Notes under the pieces: model-generated
Told to the model about the DNA's origin: nothing
What the model saw: the letters and a program-made list of their open reading frames with translations, nothing else
Databases searched by the model: none
Shown: positions 32,220 through 43,943 of the stretch, piece after piece
Numbering within the stretch: position 1 is the stretch's first letter
Layout of the letters: each line of letters opens with the position of its first letter
Made by a program: the position numbers and the translations under genes
Source: Torreya grandis
Taxonomy: Eukaryota > Streptophyta > Pinopsida > Cupressales > Taxaceae
Reading direction: 5' to 3'
Assembly (NCBI GenBank): GCA_037957365.1
Contig: JARHVA010000123.1
Location: 372,001-436,000 of the forward strand
DNA length: 64,000 nt

Positions 32220-32960
32220 CTTGGTATTAAATACCATGGGCTTTGCAGGTTGGTTGATGCAAAAAAAAATGCTTTGATGGCCAAGAGTGGTAAATATTGT
32301 AGTTTAGTTTGACATCAAAGGTATGAGCATTTAAATTTGAAAATATTTCTTATTTGGCCAAAGAAATTTTGGTGGATGGCCTTCTAGAGATTCAAAATCA
32401 GCAAGGGGTTTGTGGTGCATGCCAGGTTGGGAAGCAACACATGGTCCCATTTGATGAAGGACAAACATGGAGAGCTAAGTAGGATTTTTAGTTAATCCAT
32501 GTTGACATTTGTAGGCCTATGAAGACGACATCAGTCTTTGGTGCTGTGTATTTTTAACTATTTGTATATGAATTCTCAAGGAAAATGTGAGCATATTAAT
32601 TAAAGTTAAAATCAGATGTGTTTGATGAGCTCAAAAAGTACAAGGCTGTGGTAGAAAAAAATTCAGCAAGGGCATTAAAATTCTTAGATTAAATAATGTC
32701 GGAGAATTGTTCTTTCTTGATTTTTGAATTCAAGAAGGCATGCAGAGGCATTACACCACACCTTACACTCCACAACAAAATGGAGTGGAAGAGAGGCGGA
32801 ATTGTACCATTGTGCAGATGGCCATGTGTATGTTAGGGAACAAGTCTATTTCTAATAAATATTGGGCAGAAGTAGTACATACATCAATGTATCTACTCAA
32901 TCAATCTCCAAAAAAAGTGGTACACAAGAAAACTTTAGAAGAAGCTTGGTCTAGATGAAA
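32220..32960 (+). pseudogene. Copia integrase
   Basis: A GAG-pre-integrase segment (HLNLK near 32330, then CHA.Q.GKQ near 32410-32440) precedes the core. The best-kept block is 32740-32958: TTPYTPQQNGVEERRNCTIV with the catalytic Glu of the D,D(35)E set, then SISNKYWAEVVHTSMYLLNQ. Upstream catalytic Asp positions are in broken frames (for example LFVYEFSRKM near 32560-32590). It would insert copia cDNA into DNA. Confidence 0.7.
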
Positions 32961-33499
32961 ATCCAAAGTAAGTTATCTTAATTTTTTTGATTCAGTTGTA
33001 TATGCATAGGTTCCTAAAGAAAAATGAACCAAACCTGATGCAAAATGTAAGAAAATGATGCTCATAGGCTACAACAACAATCATAAAGCATATCGGTTGG
33101 CTGATGTTGAGACTAAAAAACATGCTTTAATTGTGATGTGGGAGTTGATGAAAGTGCATGGCTGTTCCAAGCAACAACAAAACAAAAATCGGATTTAAAA
33201 GCTTTTGGAAGTGAAGATAAATTGGCCAGGAAATAATTTATATGCATGTGAACCATCAACTTGAAGGGGGAGATAGTTCTGAGGTTGATTCTCATGAAAT
33301 CCCCAACCAAGAAGCTACTGAACATAACCCAAAATAAAAATAAATCAATGTTGATTTGGAGTAGGCAAAGAAAATACCAAAATGGTGGTACAACACTACT
33401 GTTCAATTTGATGAGGGCAGAAGGAAGACCAAAAATAGTTAAACATCTGATATGGTGAATTATACTTTGATGGCTAACCTTCAATACTCATTTGAGCCT

Positions 33500-34920
33500 T
33501 AAGATTATGAAGAAGTTAAAGGAAGACTGAAATGGGAAAAGGCTATGGAAGCTGAACATGAGACTTTGATGAAGAATCAAACAAGGGGTCTAGAAGTGTT
33601 ACTTGCTGGAAAGAAATGCATTGGCTGCATATGGGTATACAAAGTCAAGTACAAGGCAGATGGTATGCTTGACAAGTACAAAGCAAGGCTCGTCGTAAAG
33701 GGCTTTACCCAGAAGTAATGGATCAACTATGAGGAGACTTTTGCTTATACTTAAAAAATGGGAACAATCCACCTGGGTCTAGCCATGGCAACACAATATG
33801 GCTGGAATCTATATCAAATGGACGTGAAAAGTTTATTTCTCTGTGGAGATCTAGAGGAAGAAGTATATATGTACCATTCGCAAGGATTTCAAGTTATAGG
33901 GAAGGGACACATGGTATGCAGATTGAAGAAAGCTCCTTATGGGCATAAATAGGTTCCTAGGGCATGGTACATCAATATTGACAGTTATTGGGAGAATAGA
34001 GATTTAGAAGAAGTCCTTTTGATCCCAATCTCTACCTCCAAAGTGAGAATGCTGATGGGGTGATTCTAGTGACACATGTTGATGACATCATAATCACAGG
34101 GAGTGACGTTGGAGCAATTGAAAGGGTAAAATAAGTTTATGTTCTGCTTTTGACATGAAAAATCCAGGCCTTCTCCATTGTTGCTTAGGTGTAGAAGTTT
34201 GGTAAACAGACAAACATATGTTTGTTTCACAAACGAAATATGCAAAAAGTTTGTTAGACTGATTTAAGACGGCAAATTGCAAAATTACAACTACACCTAT
34301 GGAGAAAGGGCTGCAACTTTCAACCAAGACTAATTCAAAGTCAGTCTACATGCAACTAGTGGGCAACCTGACCTATCTTTACAACTGATAGGCTTGACTT
34401 GAGTTATGCAGTTAGCTATATTTCTTGATTTATGACAGCGCCAAAAGCAAAACATTGGAACAAAAAAGAGGGTGCTAAGATCTGTGAAGGGAACATCAGA
34501 CTTTAGCATTCTATATGGTAAATCTAAGGAGATTCAGACTTGGACTAGGAAGGATTTGTGGATGATAGGAAATCTACATCAGGTTGTGTTTAGTCTTGGA
34601 ATAGGAATAGTTTCTTGGATTAACAAGAAACAACATGCAGTTTCACTTTCCTCTACAGAAGTAGAGTAACAAGCAATGGTGAAAGGGGCACTTGAAGTTG
34701 TTTGGCTTAGAAAAATGTTGGCAGATTTACAAGTTCATCAGACTGTGCTTATAGTACTTTTTTGTGATAACCAGGGAGTTCGTAAGCTGGCAAAAAATTG
34801 CATGAGCAAACACATATTGACATATATTTTTGCTTCATTCGATAGCTTGTAGAAGATGGAGAAGTTGAGATGCCATATTGTCCAACCCAAGACAAGACAA
34901 CATACTCACCAATTCTTTTG
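33500..34920 (+). pseudogene. Copia reverse transcriptase and RNase H
   Basis: RT begins near WEKAMEAEHETLMKNQT (33530-33580), then IWVYKVKYKADGMLDKYKAR and LVVKGFTQK. The block 33758-33952 has LGLAMATQYGWNLYQMDVKS, followed by VCRLKKAPYGHK. The catalytic region reads THVDDIIITGS near 34070-34100, the copia YVDD-type box. RNase H: ILYGKSKEIQTWTRKDLW (34510-34560), VSWINKKQHAVSLSSTEVE (34612-34668) and FCDNQGVRKLAKN (34758-34800). There are many in-frame stops, for example near 33717, 33750 and 34669. Confidence 0.8.
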
Positions 34921-34978
34921 GCCCATAAAAAATTGTAAAATTTAGAGATGAACTTGGTGTATTTTTTAGAATGACCAT

Positions 34979-34988
34979 TAAGGGAGGA
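34979..34988 (+). other. Polypurine tract of copia element
   Basis: TAAGGGAGGA lies directly before TGTTAGAGTTAG, the start of the 3' LTR. Confidence 0.65.
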
Positions 34989-35216
34989 TGTTAGAGTTAG
35001 TAACATAAAGTTATAATGGTCATGATTGTCTTAGTGATAATTTAGTAATAAAGTCACTTTATGACTTCAGTTAAACATATAGAATCAAATCTCGGCGATC
35101 TCGTGCCGTTTATCGACAGATCTCGTGGTATACTAGCCTACTGAGATACTAGGCTCTATCTCGCGATACGGGAAGCTCTGATTTTCTCAACGATTTTTGT
35201 CGAGAAAATCCCAATT

Positions 35217-35455
35217 AGCAATACTATTTGTGCCCTGTGCAAAATAAGAATTACGAATCGCAATGAAACATTCCACAATTTACCTTTAATTTTTAATGCA
35301 TTGATTTTTTAGGATTTCTCGGCGAAAATCATCGAGAAAATCCCATTTCTCGGATACCCAAAAAAAAATGATGCATTAAAAATTAAAGTTAAACTGCGGA
35401 ATGTTTTATTGCGATTCATAATTCTTATTTTGCATAGGGCACATACAGTATTGCT
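35217..35455. repeat. Long inverted repeat, arms about 94 bp
   Basis: Arms 35217-35310 and 35361-35455 are about nine-tenths identical when one is reverse-complemented. The 50-bp centre is itself partly palindromic (GATTTCTCGGCGAAAATC then ATCGAGAAAATC). Transcription would give a hairpin RNA. Confidence 0.85.
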
Positions 35456-35670
35456 AAGTGAAAAGCAAAAAATGTGCCCTCATATTAGTATTTTACAATC
35501 ATCTCATGCATATTACAGTGCCCACTACCCTCATTAAAGTTGCAAGTTCGCTGCCTGACGCCAAACCCTACATTGTGCACAGTGTCCGCGATTTGAACTT
35601 TGGGGCCGATTAAAAGGTTGAAGTTTGAAGTTGAACTTTATAGTTTTTAATATTATTTTGCAGCTTGACA

Positions 35671-35753
35671 CTTCACAGTGAGAATTGATTGATCGTTGAG
35701 ACTTCACATTGAGAACCGATTGACTGTTGACACTTCACTATGAGAATCGATTG
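35671..35753. repeat. 31-bp tandem repeat, nearly three copies
   Basis: CTTCAC starts at 35671, 35702 and 35733, each followed by a GAGAA-CGATTG-type core. The other copy of the element (17555-18560) seems to have only one unit. Confidence 0.7.
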
Positions 35754-36130
35754 GCCTATTATATTGTAGTCTGCTGGACTGTGCATACTAATTTACATTT
35801 AATTTAAGTATATTTTATGAATTTATATGTTTTTTAAAGTAGCGATAAAGTTGTTAAGAAATGCCTAGAAATTCCTGAGAAATTATCAAGATTTGAGATC
35901 TGGTTCAAATTTTGTCCTCCCAAGAAATTGCTGAGAATGAGATTTTGAACTATGGTTAAACATGACTTAATGTTAATTTAAGTCATTTTTGGTTTAGGGT
36001 TTGTGTCACCCAAGTATTAGGGTTTATGTTGTTGCTTTCCTATAAAATGATGGTTACTTTCTCAATAATACATCCAAGAAGTATTTCACTTTCTAGTTCT
36101 CTCATGTTCTTGCCTGGTTTCTGTGTGTTT

Positions 36131-37159
36131 GGTTTTTGTAATACCTCCCAGAATTTTCCAGCACTGCCCGACATTTCCCTTTCAGCATTCTCAGATTTTG
36201 CATTGGCCATTTTGTGGTAATAGATGATGATGATGTTGATTATTTTTGTCCAAACCTTACTACAAACATCTGACAGCTTTGGTTTCCAGTCATGGTCGCT
36301 TGCTTTGATCTTCTTTAGCTCCATGTTTTGTTGAGGGGTTCCTCCCTCACATGGCTATTTGAACTTGTATTCCGTTCATATGGTTTGAGGTTAAACCTTT
36401 TCAGGTTTATCCCCTTTTGTTATTCTTGCTTTTCTGTAATGCCTAATGTTTAATTCATTTCATGACCTAGGGTCTTTTTATCCTTATATTGTAAGTTAAT
36501 CCACTTCTGAGTTCCATTGACCTACTTGGTCATTTCGAACATTAATATAATTTCTTACTTTGTAAGGTCCTTATAATATAATCTGCTCTGCTGAACTTGA
36601 TTAGACAGAAATACTTTATGTTATATGATTATCTCCTATGTTTTGGAAGATTCAAAAAATGCTGTGAGCCCAACTGTAACTTGCTATTATTGATTTAATC
36701 TTTAGAGGAGAAACCATATGTTTGAAAAAGAAAATTTTGAATCTGAACTGTAGTAACAGAAAAATTTGAAACTCTGGCTGCTCATAAATAATGTTCTACT
36801 TTTTCATTTGAAGACTATTAATAGCAGAATTTATACCAATGATCAAATTGCTTGGAAATGGAAAATGAAATTAACTGTAACATTGCTGAATACCAATCAC
36901 AGGCAACACGTCTAGAAGAGGATAATTTATCGCAAGAGTTATGGGTGACAACTCAGGCCAAAAAAGTTTCCATGTAGAATATGATTGCTGCTATTGGACT
37001 ACATAAAGTTTCCATAAACATATGCAATACCCCTTCACAAAACCTACGCTGCTCTATCCCCTAAAGGCCTATTTACAGCTAATTTCCATTTTAAGAACTT
37101 TTGTATCTTGCATGTGGAATAATTAGATCAATTAACAAATAGTAGACTCATGCACATGA
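36131..37159. other. No supported gene
   Basis: AT-rich. A stretch near 36490-36560 (GAGTTCCATTGACCTA, then AACATTAATATAATTTC) resembles 43995-44035, so an old repeat is probably present. Nothing coding is seen. Confidence 0.4.
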
Positions 37160-40100
37160 ACAAAAACTATAAGCAACTAAGTTTCCATTTCTAGTTTGGT
37201 TTGGGTATGCAGGTCAATGATGTTTTTTGCCCCAGGCTCAGTACAGCCATACAAAAAATATATAAAATACAAAAATTATAGCCAAATAAGAATAATTAAC
37301 CATAGTATGCATAATATAAACAACATCTAGCACAAAATTACTGATAATTGATATTTCAATGCCAAATGTCATGATAAATCAAAACGGTTTATAGTATCTT
37401 TTCAAAATAGACTATTTGTAAGTGGTCAAACTACATGGAGTACATGTAAATTCAAAATAAATAGTCATATCGATCTTCATTGATTGCATCAACATCATCA
37501 TGTGGTTCACAAGAACTACCAGCAAAGGTAGTTCTAGAACCACTTCTACTAGCTGCGCTATGTTGGTCCTATATAGATGTTTTTGAACCCTCCATTGATA
37601 TTGACCGGTTAAAGTTGGGCATTAGAAGCATCCAAGTTGGAATGTTTTGGCTCTACATCCCAATGCATTGTTGTCCCTTCCTTGTAGTTTCCTTTCTTGT
37701 GTAATAGGTGGCACAAGTTGGAATGCACATAGACCAATTCCTCCACTTCTTTCAGCTGCTAATTGGTAGACCAATTCCTCCACCTTTTTGGCTGCCAATT
37801 GGTAGTACTTAATAATTGGATAAAGGAGCATGTATTCCATTTCTACTGATGAGATAAAGAAGAGCTGACAACCTATTGAGACAAAGTCAATGCAAAATTA
37901 TTATTTTTTAATTAATTTATAAACGTAGAAACTAAAAGTAAATACTAAAAAGAAAAGAAAGAGAGTTAAAAATCATATTTGCAATATTTTTTGATGGAAA
38001 AATGCAGTAGGGAAGTGGATCCTTGGTCATGAAGATGCCACTATGTATGAGAGTCCTCCTTATACTTGTCCTGAAGAGCGCTAAGGTTGCGGCTTGCAGA
38101 GGCTATGAAATTTCCAAACTCGCCCACAACTGTGTCATCTATATTTGGATATGGGAAAATTCTAGCAAATGCCAATTTATATCCATCATTAATTTCAATA
38201 TCCATGTATAGAGGCACCTTCCTGGGCAAAGCAAGGATTCTAGTGCTAATGTATGTTGGAGTTAATGCAAAGGCAAGGAGATTTAGTGGGGTGGTCATTT
38301 TGTTTAAGTGTTCAATAAGATTTCTTTGCAATTGCTTGAGAACAAATTTTCGAAGGATATTACTTTTTCACTGCTTTAATGCTCCTCACATTTACAATCA
38401 TTGAGTTAATGCCATCATAGATTTTGCCTAAACATGGTTGATCCATATTAGCAAATCTGATTTCTCATGATGGACATAGTAAAACTAAGCAAGTAATTCA
38501 CTTAAACCCACTGATTGTCATCTAGGATTAGCTCTTCCACTTTTTGGGCCCGCTTTGTGCTCGTCAGCCTCCATATAGCCCAAAGGTTGTTGACAACCAT
38601 GTTGGACAAGGACTTTTGCACCTTCACATGTTGTCTCAAGATGATTGTGTGCGAGGTTAATTTGGTCTGAAAAACCTAATAAAAAAAAAAGTTCGAAAAT
38701 CTAAAAGTTACAACATCATCTACTTCGTTTTTTAAATTTTAAATTCAAAAAGCAAAGTACATAGTGTAAAATAAAAAAAACTAAACTAAAGTTACTAAAA
38801 TAAAGTGAAAACAGAAAGACCATTCCACTTACTTTTATCAATTTCAACTTTGAGAATAATGTGAAGATGGCCTGCGAAATGTGATGATTATTAACGAACG
38901 TTTGGATCTCATTGGCCTTGGTATGCACTTGTTTGTTCCATGTGATTTTGCTGCCCAAATTTTGCATCAAATTTAGTGAATTAATGTCACAAGGTGTCCA
39001 AATTATGTTGTTGTATCTTGCCTAAACCAACATACTTGGGACTTCACAAATTTTAGGGTTGTCAATTATGACTTGGACAACGTTCTAAGTATCCATCGAT
39101 AATGGATTTTATGAGGATGTTGGAGATAATGTGCATCTGTCACAATCAACTACATTAAATTTTTTTGCCCTTTTAGGTCACCTTGTAATCACAATAATCG
39201 ATGGCTTAATTTTGGAATATTTCCTTCCATGGGGAATGAAAAACATCCCCATTTCAATCTAGGAAGCCCAAATGGGTGCAATTGCAATGAATCATCTACC
39301 TATCTTTTCTCCTTTCCTAATATTGTGGTCCATATATTTTCATAACCAAGCCTTGTGTACCCTTTAAGGGATTCATTGATACCTCTCACCATTTCTCGCT
39401 AGTATGGTACCTAACAAGGTTAAATGGCAGCCCATTGACATAAATATATCTCTCAACAAGCTCATTGTAAATACCTTGCCTCATTTTTTAAATGCCTTTT
39501 CCAAAGGGCCCACATCAATTTTTTTTTGGTGGGTGCAAGGATGTGAGGCGGCCACGACTAGGATGAGATGGATTTGTAGGTGGCTTGCTTGCTTGAGATC
39601 TTGTTTGTGCCAAATGATGCTTTGATTTTCGTTCAATTGCTTTACTTGCTTCTTCTTGCTCTTTGATATACTCAAGAATATTTACTACTAGAAACTCCTT
39701 TTTGTTTGGCTCAATGCAAGCTTTGATTCCTGAATCATGCACAAATGGGCCTTCACCCAATTGTATGTGATTTTGTATTCAATTTTGCACCTGTTGTAGC
39801 ACCAAATGTAACCCTGTCCACCTAGAATTTTCTCTGTCATCTTCTCATATTTCCAAAGGCAAAAAAGGGTTGGTTTTGAAGGTATGTGGTGCCCCTTGGT
39901 CCATGGAGCTAGAACTTGCTGCCATTGTAGGAAATACTTTTAGTTGAAAGTTTTAAAACAAACACAATAATAGGAAGATAAAAAAACAAACCCTAGCCTA
40001 CTATTTCTTGTTGGAAAAAAAGATAAAAAAATTAATTAAAAAAAGAAAGCAAATTGTCATGTGAAGGTTGAAAACAAAAAAAAGAATTTCACAAAAACAT

Positions 40101-40180
40101 GCCTTAAATGAAAGATTCTTCTTTGTTTCAAACTCCTTAATCTCCTTGGCAGCAATTGAGCATTCGTAATAGCATAGGAA
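37160..40180 (-). mobile_element. hAT-superfamily DNA transposon remnant
   Basis: Holds a broken plant-type hAT transposase on the minus strand (37590-39935). The left flank (37185-37310) is repeated in a shorter element at 46402-47098, so it probably belongs to the transposon end. I could not find matching terminal inverted repeats or an 8-bp target duplication, so the outer limits are guesses. Confidence 0.6.
37590..39935 (-). pseudogene. hAT transposase (BED, DUF659-type, dimerisation region)
   Basis: Begins near MAASSSSMDQG (39924), followed in another frame by LWKYEKMTEKILGGQGYIWC and a C...C..HL set, which is a BED zinc finger. Middle: KVHTKANEIQTFVNNHHISQ (38970-38716), then HLNKMTTPLNLLAFALTPTY and FPYPNIDDTVVGEFGNFI (38331-38041). 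These match the plant DUF659/hAT core, in which the DDE catalytic fold lies. End: ELVYVHSNLCHLLHKKGNYK near 37770-37700, the hAT dimerisation tail. There is no continuous frame. It would cut and paste the transposon DNA. Confidence 0.8.
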
Positions 40181-40613
40181 TAGCAAAACAATGCAGTTGG
40201 AACTTAGCTTGATGAAGTTTCAGCCCCAGGCATTCATGAAAGGTAATTGTGCAATGAGAGGTAAGTGTGTTGTTTTCCTTTTTGCTTTGGTGAAATGGGA
40301 GGCAAGTTAGGTGTTTTTAGCTTTTAGGGTGTTTGTGTTTTAGGTTTTAAGTTGTCATTGTTGACTTATTTTGTTTTTATTTTTTTTCTTCTTTTTCTTT
40401 ACACGTGTGTACCTAGGCAAGCTAGGGTGAACCAGACGAGGATGGATATTTGGGTTGTACCATACCAAGATCATGAGGGGAGTGCAGATTCTAGTAACTT
40501 AGTATCTCTGCATAAAACCTAATGAACCCCCAAAACTGGTCCTGATAGACCCACAAAATTTCCTAATGGAACTTAATGTACATACCAATGACTAGTACCA
40601 AAGACGATTATCC
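40181..40613. other. No supported gene
   Basis: Contains a T-rich run near 40365-40405 and nothing else that I can name. The right end of the hAT element may lie here. Confidence 0.35.
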
Positions 40614-41440
40614 TCAAGTATCGTACATGTCCTCTTCGTTGTTGGGTGTAGATACTAGCATTTCCTTTGGGCTGTAACTATTTTTAACATTATGGTTGCC
40701 TGGAACTGCTGCTATGAATTCAGTTTTGGCATTGTTCTTGTCCCAAATTGATGATTGAGTCACAAACTTTGTTAGAAATAGCCACATTATCTTCAAGCAA
40801 TGTAGATGAATCAAAAGGTCATAACAGATCCCCATCCTTGAATTGTTTTTTTCCCACAACAATACGAGCGTGGGATGTTGAATTTTATTGCACTGTCTCA
40901 ACTTCTTAAAGCTTCTCTAAATCTTAGGGACATTGTCTCTTTGGGTGAAACAACCAAAGTCACTAAACACAACAGATTCTTTAAGAAAAAGTTTAGATAA
41001 AATACATTTTTGTATAGATCTGTGAAATCTTTCAATATTTTTGGTGCAAGTTCCTTGGTTGCAAAGATGAGAAGAAAACATCTCCCACTCTCAAATCTTT
41101 AGGAGTATATTGCATTATTAACTACTGTGGTAATATGTCAAATTGTTTCATCAATTGTATCACCAAGGAATACATGTTGAAGTTGCTACAATCTAGAAAG
41201 AACTTCAGTTGCTTTTCTTGAATTGCTGGAAGGCTTGCCGCAAAACTTGTTATCGAAAGCTGAAAATTGTTAGGCGCAATAATGTTAATCTATTGAGAAA
41301 ATGTAGAGCTTCACCTTGTTCCACTCTAGCATGCAAGGCAATTATTTCTAGCATCTGTGTTGTTATTAGCAAAGAACCTTGTGCTAGCAAGTTTGGGTAT
41401 TGCTATGGATGTGGCCATTCAGCTTTAAGGTAAACCTTAG
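40614..41440 (-). pseudogene. Decayed coding stretch of unknown family
   Basis: Translation on the minus strand gives protein-like sequence in shifting frames: ARVEQGEALHFLNRLTLL near 41330-41270, KESVVFSDFGCFTQRDNVPK near 41000-40940, then KIQHPTLVLLWEKNNSRMGI (40884-40825) and FVTQSSIWDKNNAKTEFIAA (40770-40710). The composition (Trp, Cys, mixed charge) is unlike the AT-rich surroundings. I do not recognise the family, and it does not match the retroelement or transposase domains elsewhere in the window. At least three frame changes are needed, so it is a relic, either of a host gene or of a transposon accessory gene. Confidence 0.35.
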
Positions 41441-42709
41441 GAATAGGTTCAACCCCATGGTACAAGTGTGATCAAATGACTTTCAACTGTCAAACCACGA
41501 TTTCTATGGCATATATTTGTAAGTTGCTCATAGCCTTTTTCATTTTCTTTGCCCATGTTTTTTTAAAGAACGATGACCACAATAATTAAGCAAGCTTTTA
41601 AACTCAACTACATTGTTATCTTCAAGTTCATCCATGTTGTCATTAAGGCAAGGATGTTTAGCATCTTTGTTTATTGAATCGATCCTATCATTGCTTGTAT
41701 CCTCCTTAATAGGACCATCAAATTCTAAGATCCACCTTTTTTAATCTTCTTTATAAAGCTCAACATATGCTGAGAAAAAGAAGACTTTTGGAGCTTCTTC
41801 ATCATAACAAGTCTCCCATAAAAGCCCAAATATCAATCAATGAGGGCTAATGGACTCTCATGCTATGAAAACATCTATTATTGTTATGGCTTCTCAGATG
41901 AGGCTTGGAAAGTGGCACTATACCATTGTTATGATTTCAATTTGTAACTTCGTATAATTTTTGTAAAACCTTAGTGTAGAAACCCTGGGTTTGAAAATGA
42001 AAAATCTGAAGTTGAACTTTAGAAATTGAAAATCTAAAGTATTGAAAGCTCACAAATAATATTTTTACTCCCTGTTTGCAGATTGTAAAATTTAGAATTC
42101 CTTGAACGATCGAATTCTTTGGAAATAGAAAAGGAACGAAATTGTTACGGTATTGAAAATACTACTTCTAGCACCACACTAGTTGAATTGAAATACTTCT
42201 TTCCCACTCTAATCCCTACTCAAGCTTAGTCCAATCCAATCACCAATATTCAAAAAATTACTGCAATAATTAAATCAGAATGAAACCCTTACAATTCTGC
42301 CCTCAACAAATATTATTTTCTATGAACAACTGAAAACTTCAAAAATTCATAACTCCTTCAATATTTGGAATTATGATGCAAATAAGAGCTTAAATTGATT
42401 ACAAAAATAATGACTATCAAATAAAAATAATTTTGAAATTTTTCTTCCATGGGAAAGTCACAAAAAATTGCTCCAAAATTCTGAAAACTCTAATTTCCAA
42501 AATTTACCTCTTCAAACATCAAACCCTTCAATCCCAAACAAATCGCCACACTAGGAAAATTAATATAAATGATAATCAGAATTATTATGCATCAAATGGA
42601 CCTCAAATAATCCACCAAAACCTCACAATAACCTCTCAAAGCAAATCGACCCACTCTAGGGCAAATAATAAAACCTCCTTTAACAAATGGGGCGTCAAAA
42701 GACACCTTT
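41441..42709. other. No supported gene
   Basis: AT-rich. The 93-codon ORF at 42433-42714 is Asn/Lys/Thr-rich with no domain and is probably chance. Confidence 0.4.
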
Positions 42710-43943
42710 TGTAGAATGATCAACATTGGCTGCAAACACCTATTGGACATGCATCCCAATAGCATCTTCAAGCATGAGAAACAATTATCAAATTGAATAT
42801 ATCTTCAATTGTGATCTTCACCTTGTATTTGTACCTTCCAAAGGGAGCGAACCACTATGAGGAGGTAAAATACCTCATAAGCTTCACTTGTCATTTTTAT
42901 AATATCTTTTCATTTTTTTTGCTTTAGCTCCCAAGTCGACATTTTTTTTTAATTTCATTTTAGGACTTTTTAAATTAATTTAATAACTTGCCTTAATAAA
43001 TTAGTAATTAAAATTACTTTTTGGCAAATTAAATATTTATTTTATATTAGGTCCTTGCTTAAATAATTAATTAAATTGCTCTAATAATTAAAGTGATAAA
43101 AATCATTTTTCAAGCAATTTATTAATTATAAAATTCTTTAGAATAATCATTAAAATTATCTTAATTTTCTAAATGGTTAAAATCACTTTTCTGGTAATTC
43201 GAATAATTACCTAAGATAGTTCTATTTTAATAATTAATTAAATTGCCTTATATTTTCGAATGATTAAAATCACTATTCGAATAATTTTATTAATTATTAA
43301 AATTATATGAAAAGGGGACATGGCACAATAAAGGCTGCAACAACAACAATTTGATGGAAAAGGGTGATGTCCAACCATAATAGGGCTGCCAATAGTGACG
43401 CCAACAAAATTATATCAAACCCGAGCTATACAACCCATATTATGATTGAAGACTGAGTTTATTTGTTCAAACCCTTGATCAAGCCCTGATTTTTTATTTA
43501 CTATAGCTAACCTATTTTCTAGTGCACTTGTAACCCCTATTTGTATCTACCCCAGTCGATTGGAGGGGTTTCATCCTCTAATCCCGTTGCAAAGAAGGTT
43601 TTCATCCTCAAGCAATCGCTGAATATTTTTTGGATTATGTCTTGAATTGGTAAGAGTGAATAATCAATCACAATGAATAATGATTGCCTCTTTGCCTTTT
43701 TAATAAACTCACTTCTCCAAATTCACTCTAACCCTAAAGTAATTAAAATTACTTTTTAATTAAATATCCACTTTTCCATCCCCATAATATTAATTACTTT
43801 TTGGCTATCTAATTAATATTGCTTTTCGGCCCTCTTAAATAATAATAATGAATAAGTATGCCTTTTCATGTTATTATATAAAGTGATTTTAAGGACAACA
43901 CATTATTATTAAATTATTTATTTTAAAAATGGGGACATTTCAG
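42710..43943 (-). repeat. LTR-like sequence (solo or isolated)
   Basis: On the minus strand it starts TGAAATGTCCCCATTT at 43943, close to the TGTAATGTCCC start of the LTRs at 9654 and 27969. The body is AT-rich with many TTAATTA words, as in the 9654 LTR. A segment near 43560-43640 (reverse: GATTGCTTGAGGATGAAAAC) resembles the GGATGAAAACC stretch of that LTR near 10340-10385. The left end is not defined and no flanking interior is seen. Confidence 0.35.

Larger units (their letters stand above)
35079..35954. mobile_element. Mutator-like non-autonomous element, copy 2 (in copia LTR)
   Basis: Flanked by a perfect 9-bp direct repeat GTTAAACAT (35070-35078 and 35955-35963), the target-site size of Mutator-like elements. 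Left end ATAGAATCAAATCTCGG; right end on the reverse strand CATAGTTCAAAATCTC, the same end as copy 1. No ORF. It carries TTTCTCGGCGAAAAT-type words, a hairpin (35217-35455) and three 31-bp repeats at 35671-35753. The stretch 35585-35670, reverse-complemented, matches 18100-18180 of copy 1. Confidence 0.8.
31056..36130 (+). mobile_element. Ty1/copia retrotransposon, degenerate, with 3' LTR
   Basis: Order gag, protease, integrase, RT, RNase H, polypurine tract, 3' LTR on the plus strand, which is the copia order (integrase before RT). Each domain is recognisable but frames shift often. The 5' LTR was not found. The 3' LTR starts at 34989 and contains a Mutator-like insertion (35079-35954). Confidence 0.8.
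34989..36130 (+). repeat. 3' LTR of copia element with nested insertion
   Basis: Starts TGTTAGAGTTAG. Without the Mutator-like insertion it would be about 260-280 bases. A TATAAAA box lies at 36041-36047. The right end is uncertain because there is no second LTR to compare. Confidence 0.55.

Noticed and set aside
36026..36324. ORFs on both strands right of the copia LTR
   Set aside because: No family pattern, and they overlap each other on opposite strands.
42433..42714. 93-codon ORF
   Set aside because: Asn/Lys/Thr-rich as expected from AT-rich DNA; no domain.
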